From Sistotremastrum niveocremeum HHB9708 (Eukaryota; Basidiomycota; Agaricomycetes; Sistotremastrales; Sistotremastraceae), in assembly GCA_001630475.1 (NCBI GenBank), contig KV419411.1:468010-532009 (forward strand): DNA of 64,000 nt, in the 5' to 3' direction. Below are positions 24,765-36,420 of this stretch, in pieces; position 1 is the stretch's first letter, and each line of letters opens with the position of its first letter. Made by a program: the position numbers and the translations under genes. A model generated the notes under the pieces. That model ran no database searches. It had not been told where the DNA came from and saw only the letters and a program-made list of their open reading frames with translations.

Positions 24765-26136
24765 ATGACCAGCTCGACTTTCCAGAGTATACCCATTCTC
24801 GACTACTCCTTATCGCAGGGGCCACAAAAGCCTCTCTTCCTGAACCAGCTCCGCCACGCTATCATCAATGTTGGATTTCTATACCTCAAGAACCATTCTG
24901 TCCCGGCTTCATTGGTCGAAGAGGTCAAGGCCTACACCCCAAAGTTCTTTGAGCTACCTCAAGCGACGAAGGACAAATTACGGATGGCGAATTCACAGCA
25001 TTTCCTAGGCTATTCACGGCTGGCGGCTGAGATAACAAAGGGAGAGGTGGATCAGCGGGAGCAAATTGATATCGGGACAGAGTTCGAATGCAGATATAAA
25101 GAAGGTGATCTTATTTTCACGAAACTATGGGGGAGATCTCAGGTACGCATTCACTGTCGGTTTGATACCGAATGTGTTCCTGATTGTCATCGTAGTGGCC
25201 CGATGAAGCAGATCTTCAGGGATTCAGAGCCGTGGTCACTGAATATTTCGATTCGGTGGCTACGCTCAGTTATCGCTTCCTCGAGCTACTTTCCGAATCG
25301 TTAGGTCTGGCTCCAGATGCGTTGAATGCCTTCCTGAGAGACCCGGTGGACCTATGTCATCGCGGGAAGCTTGTCAAATACCCTGCAATACTTCCCGGAT
25401 CATCAGATCAGGGAGTCGGTCCTCATTTTGACGCTGGGTTTCTCACATTCGTGCGTAGTAAACCGTTTCAGCATGGTCATACGAAGCCCAAAGCTCATCA
25501 TGGTTCTCCTATAGCTTCTTCAAGTCACAGATCAGCCTGGGCTACAAGTCCAGAATCATAAAGGAGAATGGATCGCTACTTCCCCGATTGATGGCACATT
25601 TGTCGTGAACATCGGCAAAGGTTCTGCTTCTCATTCTTCCCGGTTCTCAAACACCTTCCTTACACTTGTTACGCAGGACTCGAAGCAGTCACTCGGAACG
25701 TGGCACTCGCGACCTCTCATCGAGTGTTATCGCCGCCCGTCGGCTCTGGACCAAGATATTCGATCCCCTTCTTCCAAGCCATTAGTCAACATGTCCGACT
25801 ATCCGACTATCATCTAGATTGTATGTCTCTCTTGCAAACATGAAAATTCATATTTGGGTCTGATCGGAATCTCAGTTCCTCCAGACGTCATCGAATTGCG
25901 GAGCGCCCGTGGAGACACACATGTCGATTGTAAGTGATTAATTTCCCCTGTGTGTCTTGGGTGATTCTTGACTTCTCTTAGCTGTCAACTATTCCGAGTT
26001 CAAGACCGATTACGCGGGTTTGGCGAACCTCATTGGTCGAGTGAAGAGTCATCCCGACGTTGCTGAACGACATTATCCGGAACTCTTCAAGAAATATTAT
26101 CCCAATGGCATGCCTTTGAAGGCATCAGCTTATTGA
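24765..26136 (+). CDS. Fe(II)/2-oxoglutarate-dependent oxygenase, tandem copy 1
   Basis: Exons 24765..25142, 25196..25450, 25515..25620, 25677..25820, 25876..25929 and 25982..26136 give 363 aa. The fold is that of the isopenicillin N synthase-like family: an N-terminal cap (PILDYSLSQGPQKPLFLNQL, then INVGFLYLKNHSV) and a C-terminal jelly-roll. The iron triad is complete: H203-x-D205 in GPHFDAGF and H261 in LATSH. R273-x-S275 (GPRYS) should bind 2-oxoglutarate. Such enzymes hydroxylate or desaturate small molecules in secondary metabolism, and the substrate cannot be told. I chose the ATG at 24765 because copies 2 and 3 align from the same point. Copies 2 and 3 lie downstream with the same exon order and almost the same exon lengths. 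Confidence 0.88.
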
Positions 26137-27874
26137 TGTTGCTGGTGTGCACGATATGGATGTAGTGCGCCATTCGTTGATGGGCGATATAATCTAGTTG
26201 CTCAACTGCCGTCGTAGTCTCATGGTCTATGACATTCAATTATGACATGACAGTGTTTGTATTTGTTGTTTGTATTCTAATTCATTGTTACGTCTTGTTT
26301 GTCGCGCGCGCCTCTTCCTTCCTTCCCATTGTTTTCTCCTGCAACGCCCCTATGATCGCCCGCATAGCCCTCTCAGCAGTCTTGTTAAGTCATTAGGAAA
26401 GCTGCGCGTCATCTTGGCGTAGGAATCCACACGGGTTACATACTAAGATAGACCAGCACGAACCCTTCCCTCGCAAAATCGTTCACTTTCATGCGGACCC
26501 TCCGAACGGGCTTTCTTTTTTGTATGTGAATTCGATCAAAAGCAGACCATGTCAGGAGATTTTCTCATGGTGGATGGATGCCTGCAGCTTATGACTTCAT
26601 CGGTACTGAACAAGTAGTAGTGTCACCTAGGTTAGACATGCCCGTCTGCAACTTCCAGCGCTCAGCGCTCAGGGACCAGGAACTTCGAACGCTGCTCGAT
26701 CATTCTATAAGTGGAGGGGTTCTGCGCCGCCGATCACTCAAGGAGATGACAGGGTTCTGCGATGATGTCTCCTTTACTATCAAGGGTTCCATCCGTGCAA
26801 AATGGTATAAAAGGAAATGAACAATTCCTTTTCGTGGGTCGTGTTCGGTGCTATAAGGAAGGTTTCTATTGCTGTTCTCGGGGTGCCTTCTTAAGAAACA
26901 TTGACTAAAACGTTCCATTCCATGCAACAAACTACTTCGGGATCTCGTCTTATGACAAGGCGGTTGAAAAGTATTGCATGAGTCGTACGCGTTGCCTCGA
27001 ACTCTCGTCAGCACGGCTACGGATAAATACGCCTCCCTTCCATGCCTCCTTTCTCATTTAGATGTTCGGTCCATGGTTGTTTCCGCCATCTATCAACTGA
27101 CCAGGAGTCGGTATTAGCAGAGGAGTCTCTAACGCAAAGATCTTAATATCCATTTCCCTGAAGATCGGTCCATGTGTGTCATTGACGGTCATTGGCTTCA
27201 CACAGACTCGGTTTTCAGTGTAAAATGACGCGCACGAATGCAGAGGCATTGCGATATGGAGTAAACCTTGCAAATCGCACTTCTTGTATAAGGGGGTAGC
27301 CCCTCAATGATGCCACGGGCCGCACCTCTGGTTATGCCCACCTCTAACGCCGTTTTTCGAGTTTCTCAAGAGTTTCGGAACCAACGGGCGATCTACAGCG
27401 TGGTACGGTGCTCTTCGCTTGACATTACCAACTTGGCGATGGGACTGACTATCTAGCCACTAAGGAAAACCAATCTCCGCAAGTAAGTACGTGCACCCCT
27501 GTATAGGGCCAGAGCCCCGGGATTCAAGCGGAAGTGAGCGGGTCTCACTGTTCATCTTCGCAGTAACTAGCTCGAGGCCCCTGTCGTGGCCCCTTGGTCA
27601 ACGTCAGCCGAAACTTCCGAAAGAAACAAATTGAGGTAATATATAGCGCTACGCTCGAAGAAACATCTTTGGTTGAGGAGACCAAAATAACAACAAGATT
27701 TATCCTTTTGTGAAGCGGGCGGTTCAAGACTGACATGCGTTGTAGCTCAATGGGTCACAAGCTTAGCCACTCGTAGCCAAAACGTTGTCCCTGTGTCACG
27801 GACATTTCCCCGTAACCGAAATGCTCGCTAGGTGGGCTCATACGTTGACACTCACTCAGGAGACAGATTTCCCC
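26137..27874. other. Spacer between oxygenase genes 1 and 2
   Basis: No gene is supported in 1.7 kb. A minus-strand open frame at 27058..27273 looks somewhat coding-like but has no recognisable family. Transposon debris is possible. Confidence 0.35.
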
Positions 27875-27880
27875 TATAAA
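27875..27880 (+). promoter_or_regulatory. TATA box of oxygenase gene 2
   Basis: TATAAA within CCCCTATAAAAACC, 71 bp upstream of the ATG at 27946. It closely resembles the box of gene 1. Confidence 0.6.
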
Positions 27881-27945
27881 AACCGACGAACAAAGTCCTA
27901 GAAAGCATTCAGAGAACCTACCTCGTTAACCCTCGATTCTCTATT

Positions 27946-29290
27946 ATGGCCGCTTTCCACACCATCCCCGTCATTGATTACTCCCTGTCGCAAGGCCCTC
28001 AGAAACAGTTGTTCCTCAGTCAACTGCGACACGCGATCATCAACGTCGGCTTCCTGCAACTCAAGAACTCCACCGTCCCCTCCTCTCTCATCGCTCGTGT
28101 CAAAGCTCGTGCCCCTGAATTCTTTGATTTGCCCCAATCAAAGAAAGACCAAATTAACATTGCCAACTCTCCCCACTTTATGGGTTATTCCGGCTTTGCG
28201 ACCGAAGTAACTAAAGGGAAAGCAGATCAACGCGAACAATTCGATCTATGCATCTCACCTCCTTGTCAATACCGTGAAGGTGATCCTATCTATAAGAAAC
28301 TCTGGGGCCCGGCTCAGGTACGTACAACATTTCTCAGGAATGTACAGACCCACATTTGACAAATTTTCAGTGGCCCGACGAAGCGGACCTCCCTGGTTTC
28401 CGAGATCTCATGACAGAGTACTACGGCGAATTGCTGAAGCTCAGCGCTAACTTCATGAGATTGCTTTGTGAATCCCTGGGCCTACCTCCGAATGCTTTCG
28501 ACCCCTTTTTGGGAGACCCGAGTCAGATTTCTCACCGTGGCAAGATAGCAAAATACCATGCCATTGCTCCAGGGTCGTCTAATCAAGGCGTTGGTGCGCA
28601 TTATGACCCTGATTTTCTCAATATCGTAAGTAATATATGGCTTGAGAATGGAAGACCTAATAAATCCACTTTAGCTGCTGCAAGTCACCGATCAAGGCGG
28701 TCTTCAAGCCCAGAACCACAAAGGCGAGTGGATTCCAGTGCCGCCGCTCAAGGACACTTTCGTCATCAACATCGGGAGAGGTCTGTCTTCTCGATTTTAT
28801 GTCGGGAAATGAGCTCATTGATTTCTTTAGGGCTTGAAGCCGTTACGAAGAATGTCGCCTTAGCGACTTCGCATCGAGCCCTGTCACCTCCTAAAGGTAC
28901 CGGACCTCGGTATTCGATGCCATTCTCTCAGGGACTCAGGCAAGAAATCAAGCTATCGGATTATGATCTAGATTGTGAGTACTTCTGATAGATGTTTTTA
29001 CCCTTGACTGATCACGATTTTATAAAGTTCCTCGAGAAATTCTTGCCTTACGCGACACCCGGAATGATGGACGTGCTGATCGTCAGTTTTTCGTTGTTCA
29101 TCGTGCTCTTCAATCTGACTCGTCCTCCACAGCTGCCAGTTATTATGAGTTCGAGACCGAATGCGGCGGCATGGCTAACCTTGTTGGGAGGGTCAAAAGT
29201 CATCCGGAGGTCGCTGTGAGACATTATCCGGAGCTCTTCGCCAAATATTTCCCAGACGGTATGCCTGCGAAAGGCTCATCGCCGTACTGA
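27946..29290 (+). CDS. Fe(II)/2-oxoglutarate-dependent oxygenase, tandem copy 2
   Basis: Exons 27946..28317, 28371..28625, 28675..28780, 28831..28974, 29028..29081 and 29133..29290 give 362 aa. Exons 2-5 have exactly the same lengths as in copy 1 (255, 106, 144 and 54 nt) and all five introns sit at the same places and phases, so the genes share a recent ancestor. The active site is intact: H201-x-D203 (GAHYDPDF), H259 (LATSH) and R271-x-S273 (GPRYS). Residues around the HxD motif and the 100-125 region (CISPPCQYREGD here) differ between copies, which may mean different substrates. The C-terminus ends PAKGSSPY instead of the KASAY or QASAY of the others. Confidence 0.88.
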
Positions 29291-31382
29291 ACTTCTCCTC
29301 GTTGTCATCCCTTTCTTGGCTACTTACATGGCACATATGGTTTTTCAAAGTCCACGCATAATACACGTAGACATCTCGAGCCGGAATACGAAATCGGAAG
29401 TCCGATCAGCAAGGCCCAGAAATGTTCGGCAAATACCGATCGCTTTGAGTGCTAACACGTTCGCACTAATGAATTGGTGGGATGATCAAACCTTCTAAGG
29501 AGACCTGAGCCTGCGAACCAAGTGACCCGAAGTCACTCCGATTTTGCTGTCTATCAGACAAAAGCTCGACCACCGACTTGAATTTATTGATAAGCCGAAG
29601 CGACCTCAACTCGCTCGACATGCCACACATCTTCCACGAACGTCAATGCCATGATGCACAAAAGAGGAGAGGTGCATATACAGAGTCTTTATCACACTGT
29701 TGTCAACGCCTGAGAAGGCAGATCCTGCATCATGGGCGCCTGAGTGGCGACAGGGACGCCGGCGCCCCGGTCCCTGGGCAGTCTTCTGCGCGGAGTGAGC
29801 CAAAACTGCGTAGGACGTTGACAGTTGCATATCTCGAAGCAGCGATGAACCTTTCACCCAGATTCTTCGAGGCCACATAAGTCCATGGTAACTACAATTT
29901 GTAACTTTCGTTTACAAACAGACACATATATCGAGTTGATTTGGATTTTTGCATGCGAGCTTGGGAGTTCAAGTCTGAACCTGGGTCGCTTTATGTTGGA
30001 TTGAATGGATGTATCTTTAAGTGCGTACATTCAGCATTGCTCGGCCAATGGGTCCAGTGAAACGTCTGCCACTCGGCATCCAGTTGATGGCGTCGATGGG
30101 GAGGCGTCCGGGGTTCGTGAGCGCTTTGAAGACAGTAGGCGCACGGAAATCTTATCAAGCCGCCACTCCATTACGGATGAGCCTCCTAGTCCTAACGAAG
30201 CCGACTCCCCGACCTTTGTGTCTGAATTTTGAACCTCTGAGAAGGTTCTGTAGCTGCCGTGGATTGAAACAGCTTCTGTGCCTGCTGTACATGTGGCTCT
30301 TTCAATATCTATGACCGTACTTGATGCATGATTGACACGGGGTATAGCCAATAATGTCCGCCAAAACACTGGGTTTGATTGTTTCGGGAAAAAGCTAAGC
30401 AGCGGCCGTACATTAATATCAATAATCGCTGTTTCGAACGTAAGTCAATCGGTATTCTTTTGACGCTTCAAATCGTCCTGTTGTTGTGGAAGCCCAGCGC
30501 ATAGCGTCAAATAAGCCACGTCTATCGTCCAGGAAACCACCAGCATGCTGAAAAGATCGCCGAGACGTAGCGGTCGACGCACGCTGTGGACATACGATTT
30601 TCGAGACTTGGTCACAGAAGCCTTAGTGGACAAACAAAGTCTTGAGATATCTGAAGATCTAGTGGACTCCCGGTGCTGTCAACGTCTTAGGAAACGCCGG
30701 ATTTTATCGGCTCCATCGCAAATCTTTTAAACCCGCTGTCAAAGAAGGAGATCTCCAGGAAGACAATTATCAGTCTCCCAGTGAAACCTTCTGGAGTTCG
30801 TTTCCGCTTTTGTTTGCGGCTACTCGTGCGGCTGAGTCTTGCAGCCTCTTGCTGACAATATCTTACGTGTATTTTTCGCAATTAGCTCAGGAGAACCGCG
30901 GAAGCCAAGTTCCGGGGTCATGTTCAAACCTTTGATCTGCTGACCCTGCTTGAACGTACTGAGCGAACTCACTTACCTTGAGTGAGCTCTGCCTGCCTGC
31001 AAGCATCGGAGTCTGCGCGGAGTTGCGGATCAGACAGGACCGAACAGCATCGCATAGCAGATCATGCATCATGCTGTAATAGCAGCCGACCCCAGATTGC
31101 TTACTCGCTTGCGACGTGTTGGGGTTCGCTCTGGCCTTCACAGTAAACGCTCTTGAAGCTGTCTCCGCGTCATCTGAATGAGAAGTTTGGAGGCCCCCTT
31201 ACCCAGACAGAACCGCCAATCGATCATCCCGAAGCCCGTTCTTATGGATATCTGTCCTTGCCGATTTCCTGGTCTCACGCCCCACAATCTTAGCGCTCGC
31301 TCTTGGTACTAATACGCCTCAAGCTGGGCGAATATGTCCACAGTAAAGGAATCTCCTCGTACACCTCCCCCTCGTCGATCTA
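29291..31382. other. Spacer between oxygenase genes 2 and 3
   Basis: About 2.1 kb with no supported gene. A minus-strand stretch near 30.3-30.45 kb (containing FPKQSNPVFWRTLLAIPRVN) reads as decayed coding sequence of unknown origin. No clean TATA box was seen before oxygenase gene 3. Confidence 0.35.
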
Positions 31383-32752
31383 ATGCCTGCTTCTTTCCAA
31401 AGCATTCCAGTTCTCGACTACTCGCTTGCGCTCGGTCCAGAGAAACCTGTATTCCTCAGCCAACTGCGCCATGCTCTTATGAACGTCGGATTCCTTTATC
31501 TGACCAACACATCCGTACCGAACTCTCTTGTTGATCAAGTACGAGAGATGTCCCCCAAATTTTTCGACCTGTCGCAGGAAAAGAAGGATGCGCTGGGCAT
31601 GGTCCACTCACCTCATTTCATGGGGTATTCGCGATTTGCGACTCAAATGACCAAAGGCATCGTTGATCAGCGGGAACAATTCGAATTCTGTGTCCCGTAC
31701 GAATGTCGATGGAAAGAGGGAGACCCTTTGTACATGCGGGTGTGGGGCCCATGCCAGGTAATTATTATTCTGTTACGTGTCCAACACATGATTTGGTTTC
31801 TTATCTTTTCATTTAGTGGCCCGCCGAAGAGGATGTACCTAACTTTCAGCATGTCTTCACGGAATACGGCCTCGCGATCTCAAGGCTCAGCACTCACTTC
31901 TTAGAGCTGATCTGCGAGTCAGTAGGACTTGCCCCTAATGCGCTCGACCCCTTCCTCAAAGATACTGTCGAGCCATGCCATCGTGGAAAGATTGCCAAGT
32001 ATCCCGACACGGTGCCAGGCTCTGATTCCGATAATGGTGTCGCTCCGCATTTTGACCCTGATTTTCTCACTTTTGTAAGCTCGGACCTCGCGGCCCCTAT
32101 CTTCTCGAACTCATGGTGTTTGTGATTGTTTTAGCTGATGCAAGTCACGGATCAACCGGGCCTGCAAGTACAGAATCAGGATGGAGACTGGATTCCCGCA
32201 CCTCCTATTCCCTACAGCTGGGTTGTCAATATTGGTCGAGGTACGTTTCTCAAAAACATTCAGAAGCCGTTGATCGACTCAAAGAATTATCCTAGCGCTC
32301 AATACTGTTACCAAGAATGTTGTATTGGCGACGTCTCACAAAGCCCTCTTGCCTCCACCGGGAACTGGCGCTCGCTACTCCATTCCTTTCTTGCAAGGTC
32401 TGAACCCGCACATCAGACTCTCGGATTATGAATTGGATTGTAAGTGATCACAACGGCTCGACAGTATTTCATCTGAGCTGTTAATCCTTTCAGTCCCTCC
32501 TGAGATCATTGCCTTGAGAGATGCTCGCGACGGCAACAATATTGATTGTGAGTTATTTGAAGCTGGGTCCTGCGATTGTGCTTGATAAACATATTAGCCG
32601 CGAACTACGCCGAGTTCGAGACCAGCTGTGCCGGAGAGGCGAACCTAGTAGGACGAGTTAAGACACACCCGGAAGTTGCTGAGAGGTTTTATCCGGAATA
32701 CTTTGCCAAGTATTTCCCAAATGGCATGCCTGTTCAGGCCTCTGCTTATTAA
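31383..32752 (+). CDS. Fe(II)/2-oxoglutarate-dependent oxygenase, tandem copy 3
   Basis: Exons 31383..31757, 31817..32074, 32135..32240, 32296..32439, 32494..32547 and 32598..32752 give 363 aa. The intron positions are those of copies 1 and 2. The iron and co-substrate residues are conserved: H203-x-D205 (APHFDPDF), H261 (LATSH) and R273-x-S275 (GARYS). Exon 2 is one codon longer than in the other copies. The stretch after the second His is LLPPPGTG here, against SPPVGSG and SPPKGTG. Unlike its relatives it has no obvious TATA box at about -70, so its expression may differ. The enzyme class is clear; the substrate is unknown. Confidence 0.88.
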
Positions 32753-34823
32753 ATCCTTCGTCCCTTCGTTGATTTCTTGCTTGATTTGTTTCTTGGATTT
32801 TCGCTCATACATACATCGTGTATCGTGGAAAAGAAGGCGTGTCGAATCTTAGGAGTAGGAATAACTTGATATAGAGCCGTCTGTACCTCGATCGCAGTTC
32901 AACTACTATATTCATCTTAAGCGCCCATTCGCTATTTGTCCGGGCCGTCTTGCCGGCGCGGCTAAGTATTCGACCGTGAGACATCCGACTCCGAAAGCCA
33001 TCGCCGGCCGGGCTGCTGTCGACCAAACGAATAGCCTGCCAGTCAACGTTCCCCAGGAGCCTGAGTGTCTCAATACCAACACTGATTTGTTGTCTGACTA
33101 CTTTTCCAAGACGTGGTCAAGAGGTCGACATCGATGGCTCACCGATGTCAACGATGCCAGTATTCCCAGGTGCGCTGTCGGTGACTCGTTGTCCATTCTG
33201 TGTCAGAACCGTTCTGAACGACAACATGCAGATTCATCAGCTTCGCGAACATAAGGAGCAGCTGCTCTATATGTCATACGTCCGAATAGGCGCATCATAT
33301 AGTCGAGAAGCAGGTTTTGGACGTAGCGGGTGCGTTCGGTATGAGCGGCCTGCTTTCATATCGTTTCCGAGTCTGGTTCTAACGCCTGACAGGCCTGACC
33401 TTCCTAAACTATAGATATGACCAAACGATTTATACAACTCTTATGCGCTGAACATATTGGCTGAAATTGACTCCTTGCTGGATACATGAGGCCGAACGAT
33501 CCGCTTTCGCTTTCGCCTTCGTATGTGGCCCGTCATCTTCGTATTCTCTTCTTCGCCCTTCTTTGCTTCGTATCTCATACGCGGTGTTTTTGGACAAATA
33601 TGTCTCCGATTTTGTTCGGTCGATGGCCTTGCCTTTCGTGCCGTGGCGCCCCTCAACGGAGCACTGGGTTTCGACCGCGTTGTGGATTGATGATCGGTCT
33701 GATATGAACTGTCAAAGCAACAATGCGAAAAGGGACCCTTCAAGAGAACCCCGCTCTTCCCATCATCGATCTGCTCGTGGCTCACGGTTTTCCAAATGTC
33801 TACGGCTCCACTGCTGTCCTACTCGCTTCGGCGATTGGAAATATGTTGTAATGTGGCTATGATCCTAGGACAGCACAATCAAATGCAAAAGTCAGTTCAT
33901 TTCGTGTCTCTGCAACTATCTCTCGTTGTGCCAACCTTCAGGCCTGCATACGAGGACAGGCTTCGTAACGAGGACGCTCTCGGCCCTACCAACAGCTCAG
34001 ATATCGATAGACCAGGAGCGTGCTGTGATCTCGGCGACTATTCTTTCACCAGAAGCATGTAGCCTAAGCCTATAGGCCGCCGCGCCTGATGTTCCAGGGG
34101 ATCTCTGCACTACAGATCGCGAAGTGTCAAGGCAGTGGACACTAGTGGGCAGATACGGTTTTCGCCATGTTGTGTCTGGTATAATCACTTTCAATGCTTT
34201 CCGGTTCTGCGATCATGTCCTTGGGCCGGGCACGCTAGACGACGTATACGGCGGTGTAAAGATTTGCAGATATACTCGAAGTCCCGCAGCTATTCTCAAT
34301 TATGGTCTCACACCCCTCCCTCTTGTCGATCTGCACTTCGCCCATAGTATCATACACCATCCACCATCATTACGCAATGCCCAATTGTACATCTGTCCTT
34401 ATGATTATTCGTCGACATTTCATCACACAATATTTCGGGCCTACAAACCTTCAGATTGCATTGTCCTAGCTGGCCTTCGTCATTGATATTGACAACATCT
34501 CCACTCGGCCTGTTGTAGATAATTTTATCTCCAGCTTCCCATACTGAATAAATATAGCTAGTTCAACTCATCTCCATGTTGAGGAGCGGCTTTGTTCTAA
34601 CAATATTTCTCGGCATCGACATGAGGCGGGTGTCTCGCTCGACGATCGGCCGCGCGCGGCTGTCTCTGCACCGCCCGCACGATATCTTGTCCCGTTCCTG
34701 ACCTTAGTCTCCATGCCCTCACCGCGTCGCCTGACTTTTAGCATTCTTTCCACTTTCTAATCTCGCAGCAAGCTAACCTAATCGCAATCACGGACTTTCA
34801 AGAATCGGAATAGAAATAATCAA
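32753..34823. other. Gene-poor region with possible remnants
   Basis: Two fragments read as old coding sequence: a C2H2-like stretch near 33178 (CPFC...H...H) and an ankyrin-like stretch near 33750. Neither forms a gene. The remainder up to the surface-protein gene shows nothing recognisable. Confidence 0.35.
33743..33850 (+). pseudogene. Possible ankyrin-repeat remnant
   Basis: The frame reads PIIDLLVAHGFPNVYGSTAV then LLASAIGNM, which fits the ankyrin consensus (LLxxGA-x-G-TaLxxAxxxGN). Only about one repeat is visible and the reading frame closes straight after it, so this is at best a relic of a host ankyrin protein. Confidence 0.3.
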
Positions 34824-36246
34824 ATGTGCTGGCCATCCACTCCAGCTCGCGTGCTCTTTACGGTCTCATTATTCCTGAGCTTGAGCTCATCGTCGTCATG
34901 CGAGACATTGCATGACAAGCTACTACATCATGGGCGGTCCAGTGAACGAGAGGCGCGAATGTCGAGGAGGTCGAATGTGCCCTCGGATGGTTTCTACGTT
35001 CCCGCGGCCAACGGCGGCTCACAGCTTACAGTGCGTTCATTGTCTTCTAGTTCATTCTTTTGAACTAACCACATTGAAACATTTGTAGATCGTTGAAGAT
35101 ACCTTCCCAGCCGGCCTGGGCGAGCCAATCAATGTCATCATTTCTGCCAAGTCGGACTCGGCGGTATTGAAAGACCAGCCCAATGACGGAGGATTAAGAA
35201 ATTATTTCCAGTGAGTATCTTACTGACTGTCTACTTCCTTCGTATGTCTCATGTACTATACCCAGGTCTATTGGATTCTCTGGTGAATGTTTGGGTCAGC
35301 ATGAGGGTGACGATCAGCAGGCTGATTTAGGAGACGGTCATGGTGCTCGTGAGTTCTGAAACCTCCATGCCACATTATACAATGTCTAACTGTCCTCATC
35401 CCAGTGAACGAGACTGCAGTCATTAGATGGGACTACGGCGATCCTTCGCTAGGAACGTGTAAAGAGACCATCAACGGTGGCAACCACTTCCGATACTGGA
35501 TCCAAAACGGACCCAAAGCCAACAGTGGGGCTATCTTCCTTGCGTACGTGGACACCTCTCCCTCCTTCCTTGCATTCCTCTGACATCCCCTCAGCGTGTC
35601 GTACGAGTTACCCGTTGCCCAGAATCATGACATCATTTTCAATGGATACAATCTGGCACGCGATCAGCTCGTTGGAAATGCCACTAATCAAACAACATCG
35701 CCTCCCACATTATCATTCGCATCACCTCTTCCTCCGCCTCCTCCGTCATCCACGACATCTTCATCGATATCCTCGACGAATTCGTCTGTCTCATCAGCGA
35801 CGTTATCGTCGAATTCAACATTATCCGCCACATCGACAATAACCACTTTATCTACGACCTCGACCACCACAACATCATCGTCGACCGTAACCTCACCTCT
35901 TACATCACCAACAGTCGCAACCTATCTCCCTACCTTCACAGGGCGCTCGAATGCGACAGGATACATCTACGAGACGACAGCCACGTATCTGACTGGTTTA
36001 CTACCAAATACTTCAGACGGCATCAACCATTTCCAGTCCGTTGCTAATTCAAGTGGCGGGATCAATGCTGTCGACGGATTGGTTGCTCTTCTCGAGGTTC
36101 ATATATTGAGTGCACCGGCGGGAGCAAATCTAAAAAGCGCAGCGGCTGCCCTAACAACCCCGAGACGGTTCTTACAACTCTTCCTGAGATCAAACATACT
36201 GCTTTCTATTCTCATTTATGCAACCAATGGACTCGGACTAATTTAG
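34824..36246 (+). CDS. Predicted GPI-anchored cell-surface protein
   Basis: Exons 34824..35030, 35089..35210, 35266..35348, 35405..35543 and 35595..36246 give 331 aa. A signal peptide (ending near SLSSSSS) is followed by a conserved-looking domain. That domain contains LTIVEDTFPAGLGEPINVII, IGFSGECLGQ, TAVIRWDYGDPSLGTC and GGNHFRYWIQNGP. From about residue 148 to 222 the chain is almost only Ser, Thr and Pro, a likely O-mannosylated stalk. A short second domain follows, and the protein ends in a hydrophobic tail (ILLSILIYATNGLGLI) without charged residues after it, as expected for a GPI-attachment signal. I recognise no named family. The architecture suggests a wall-linked surface protein. 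It converges on the DUF6535 gene, with stop codons about 175 bp apart. Confidence 0.75.
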
Positions 36247-36420
36247 TACGAACTCATTAGAGCAGGATACTCATAGATCTTTATTCACCGGGCATTATAT
36301 TACGGGGTCTGGATTCTCCGAATAGATTCATCAGCACAATCAAATTGACCTAGCAATGTTAGTATCAGACTGTGCTGAGCTCTATCGCTCGGGGTAGGCC
36401 ATATTGCTGCACCGTTGGAT

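Noticed and set aside
27058-27273. Minus frame of 71 aa with coding-like composition
   Set aside because: No recognised family, no partner exons, and it is surrounded by non-coding DNA.
24699-32752. Oxygenase trio as part of a larger biosynthetic cluster
   Set aside because: No backbone enzyme (polyketide synthase, peptide synthetase, terpene cyclase), transporter or cluster regulator lies between or beside the three genes.
33178-33245. C2H2 zinc-finger-like motif CPFC...H...H
   Set aside because: A single motif in a short frame without neighbouring exons, start context or a second finger; not enough for a gene.
35688-35870. Valine/aspartate-rich minus frame
   Set aside because: Complement of the Ser/Thr-rich stalk of the surface protein; a composition artefact.
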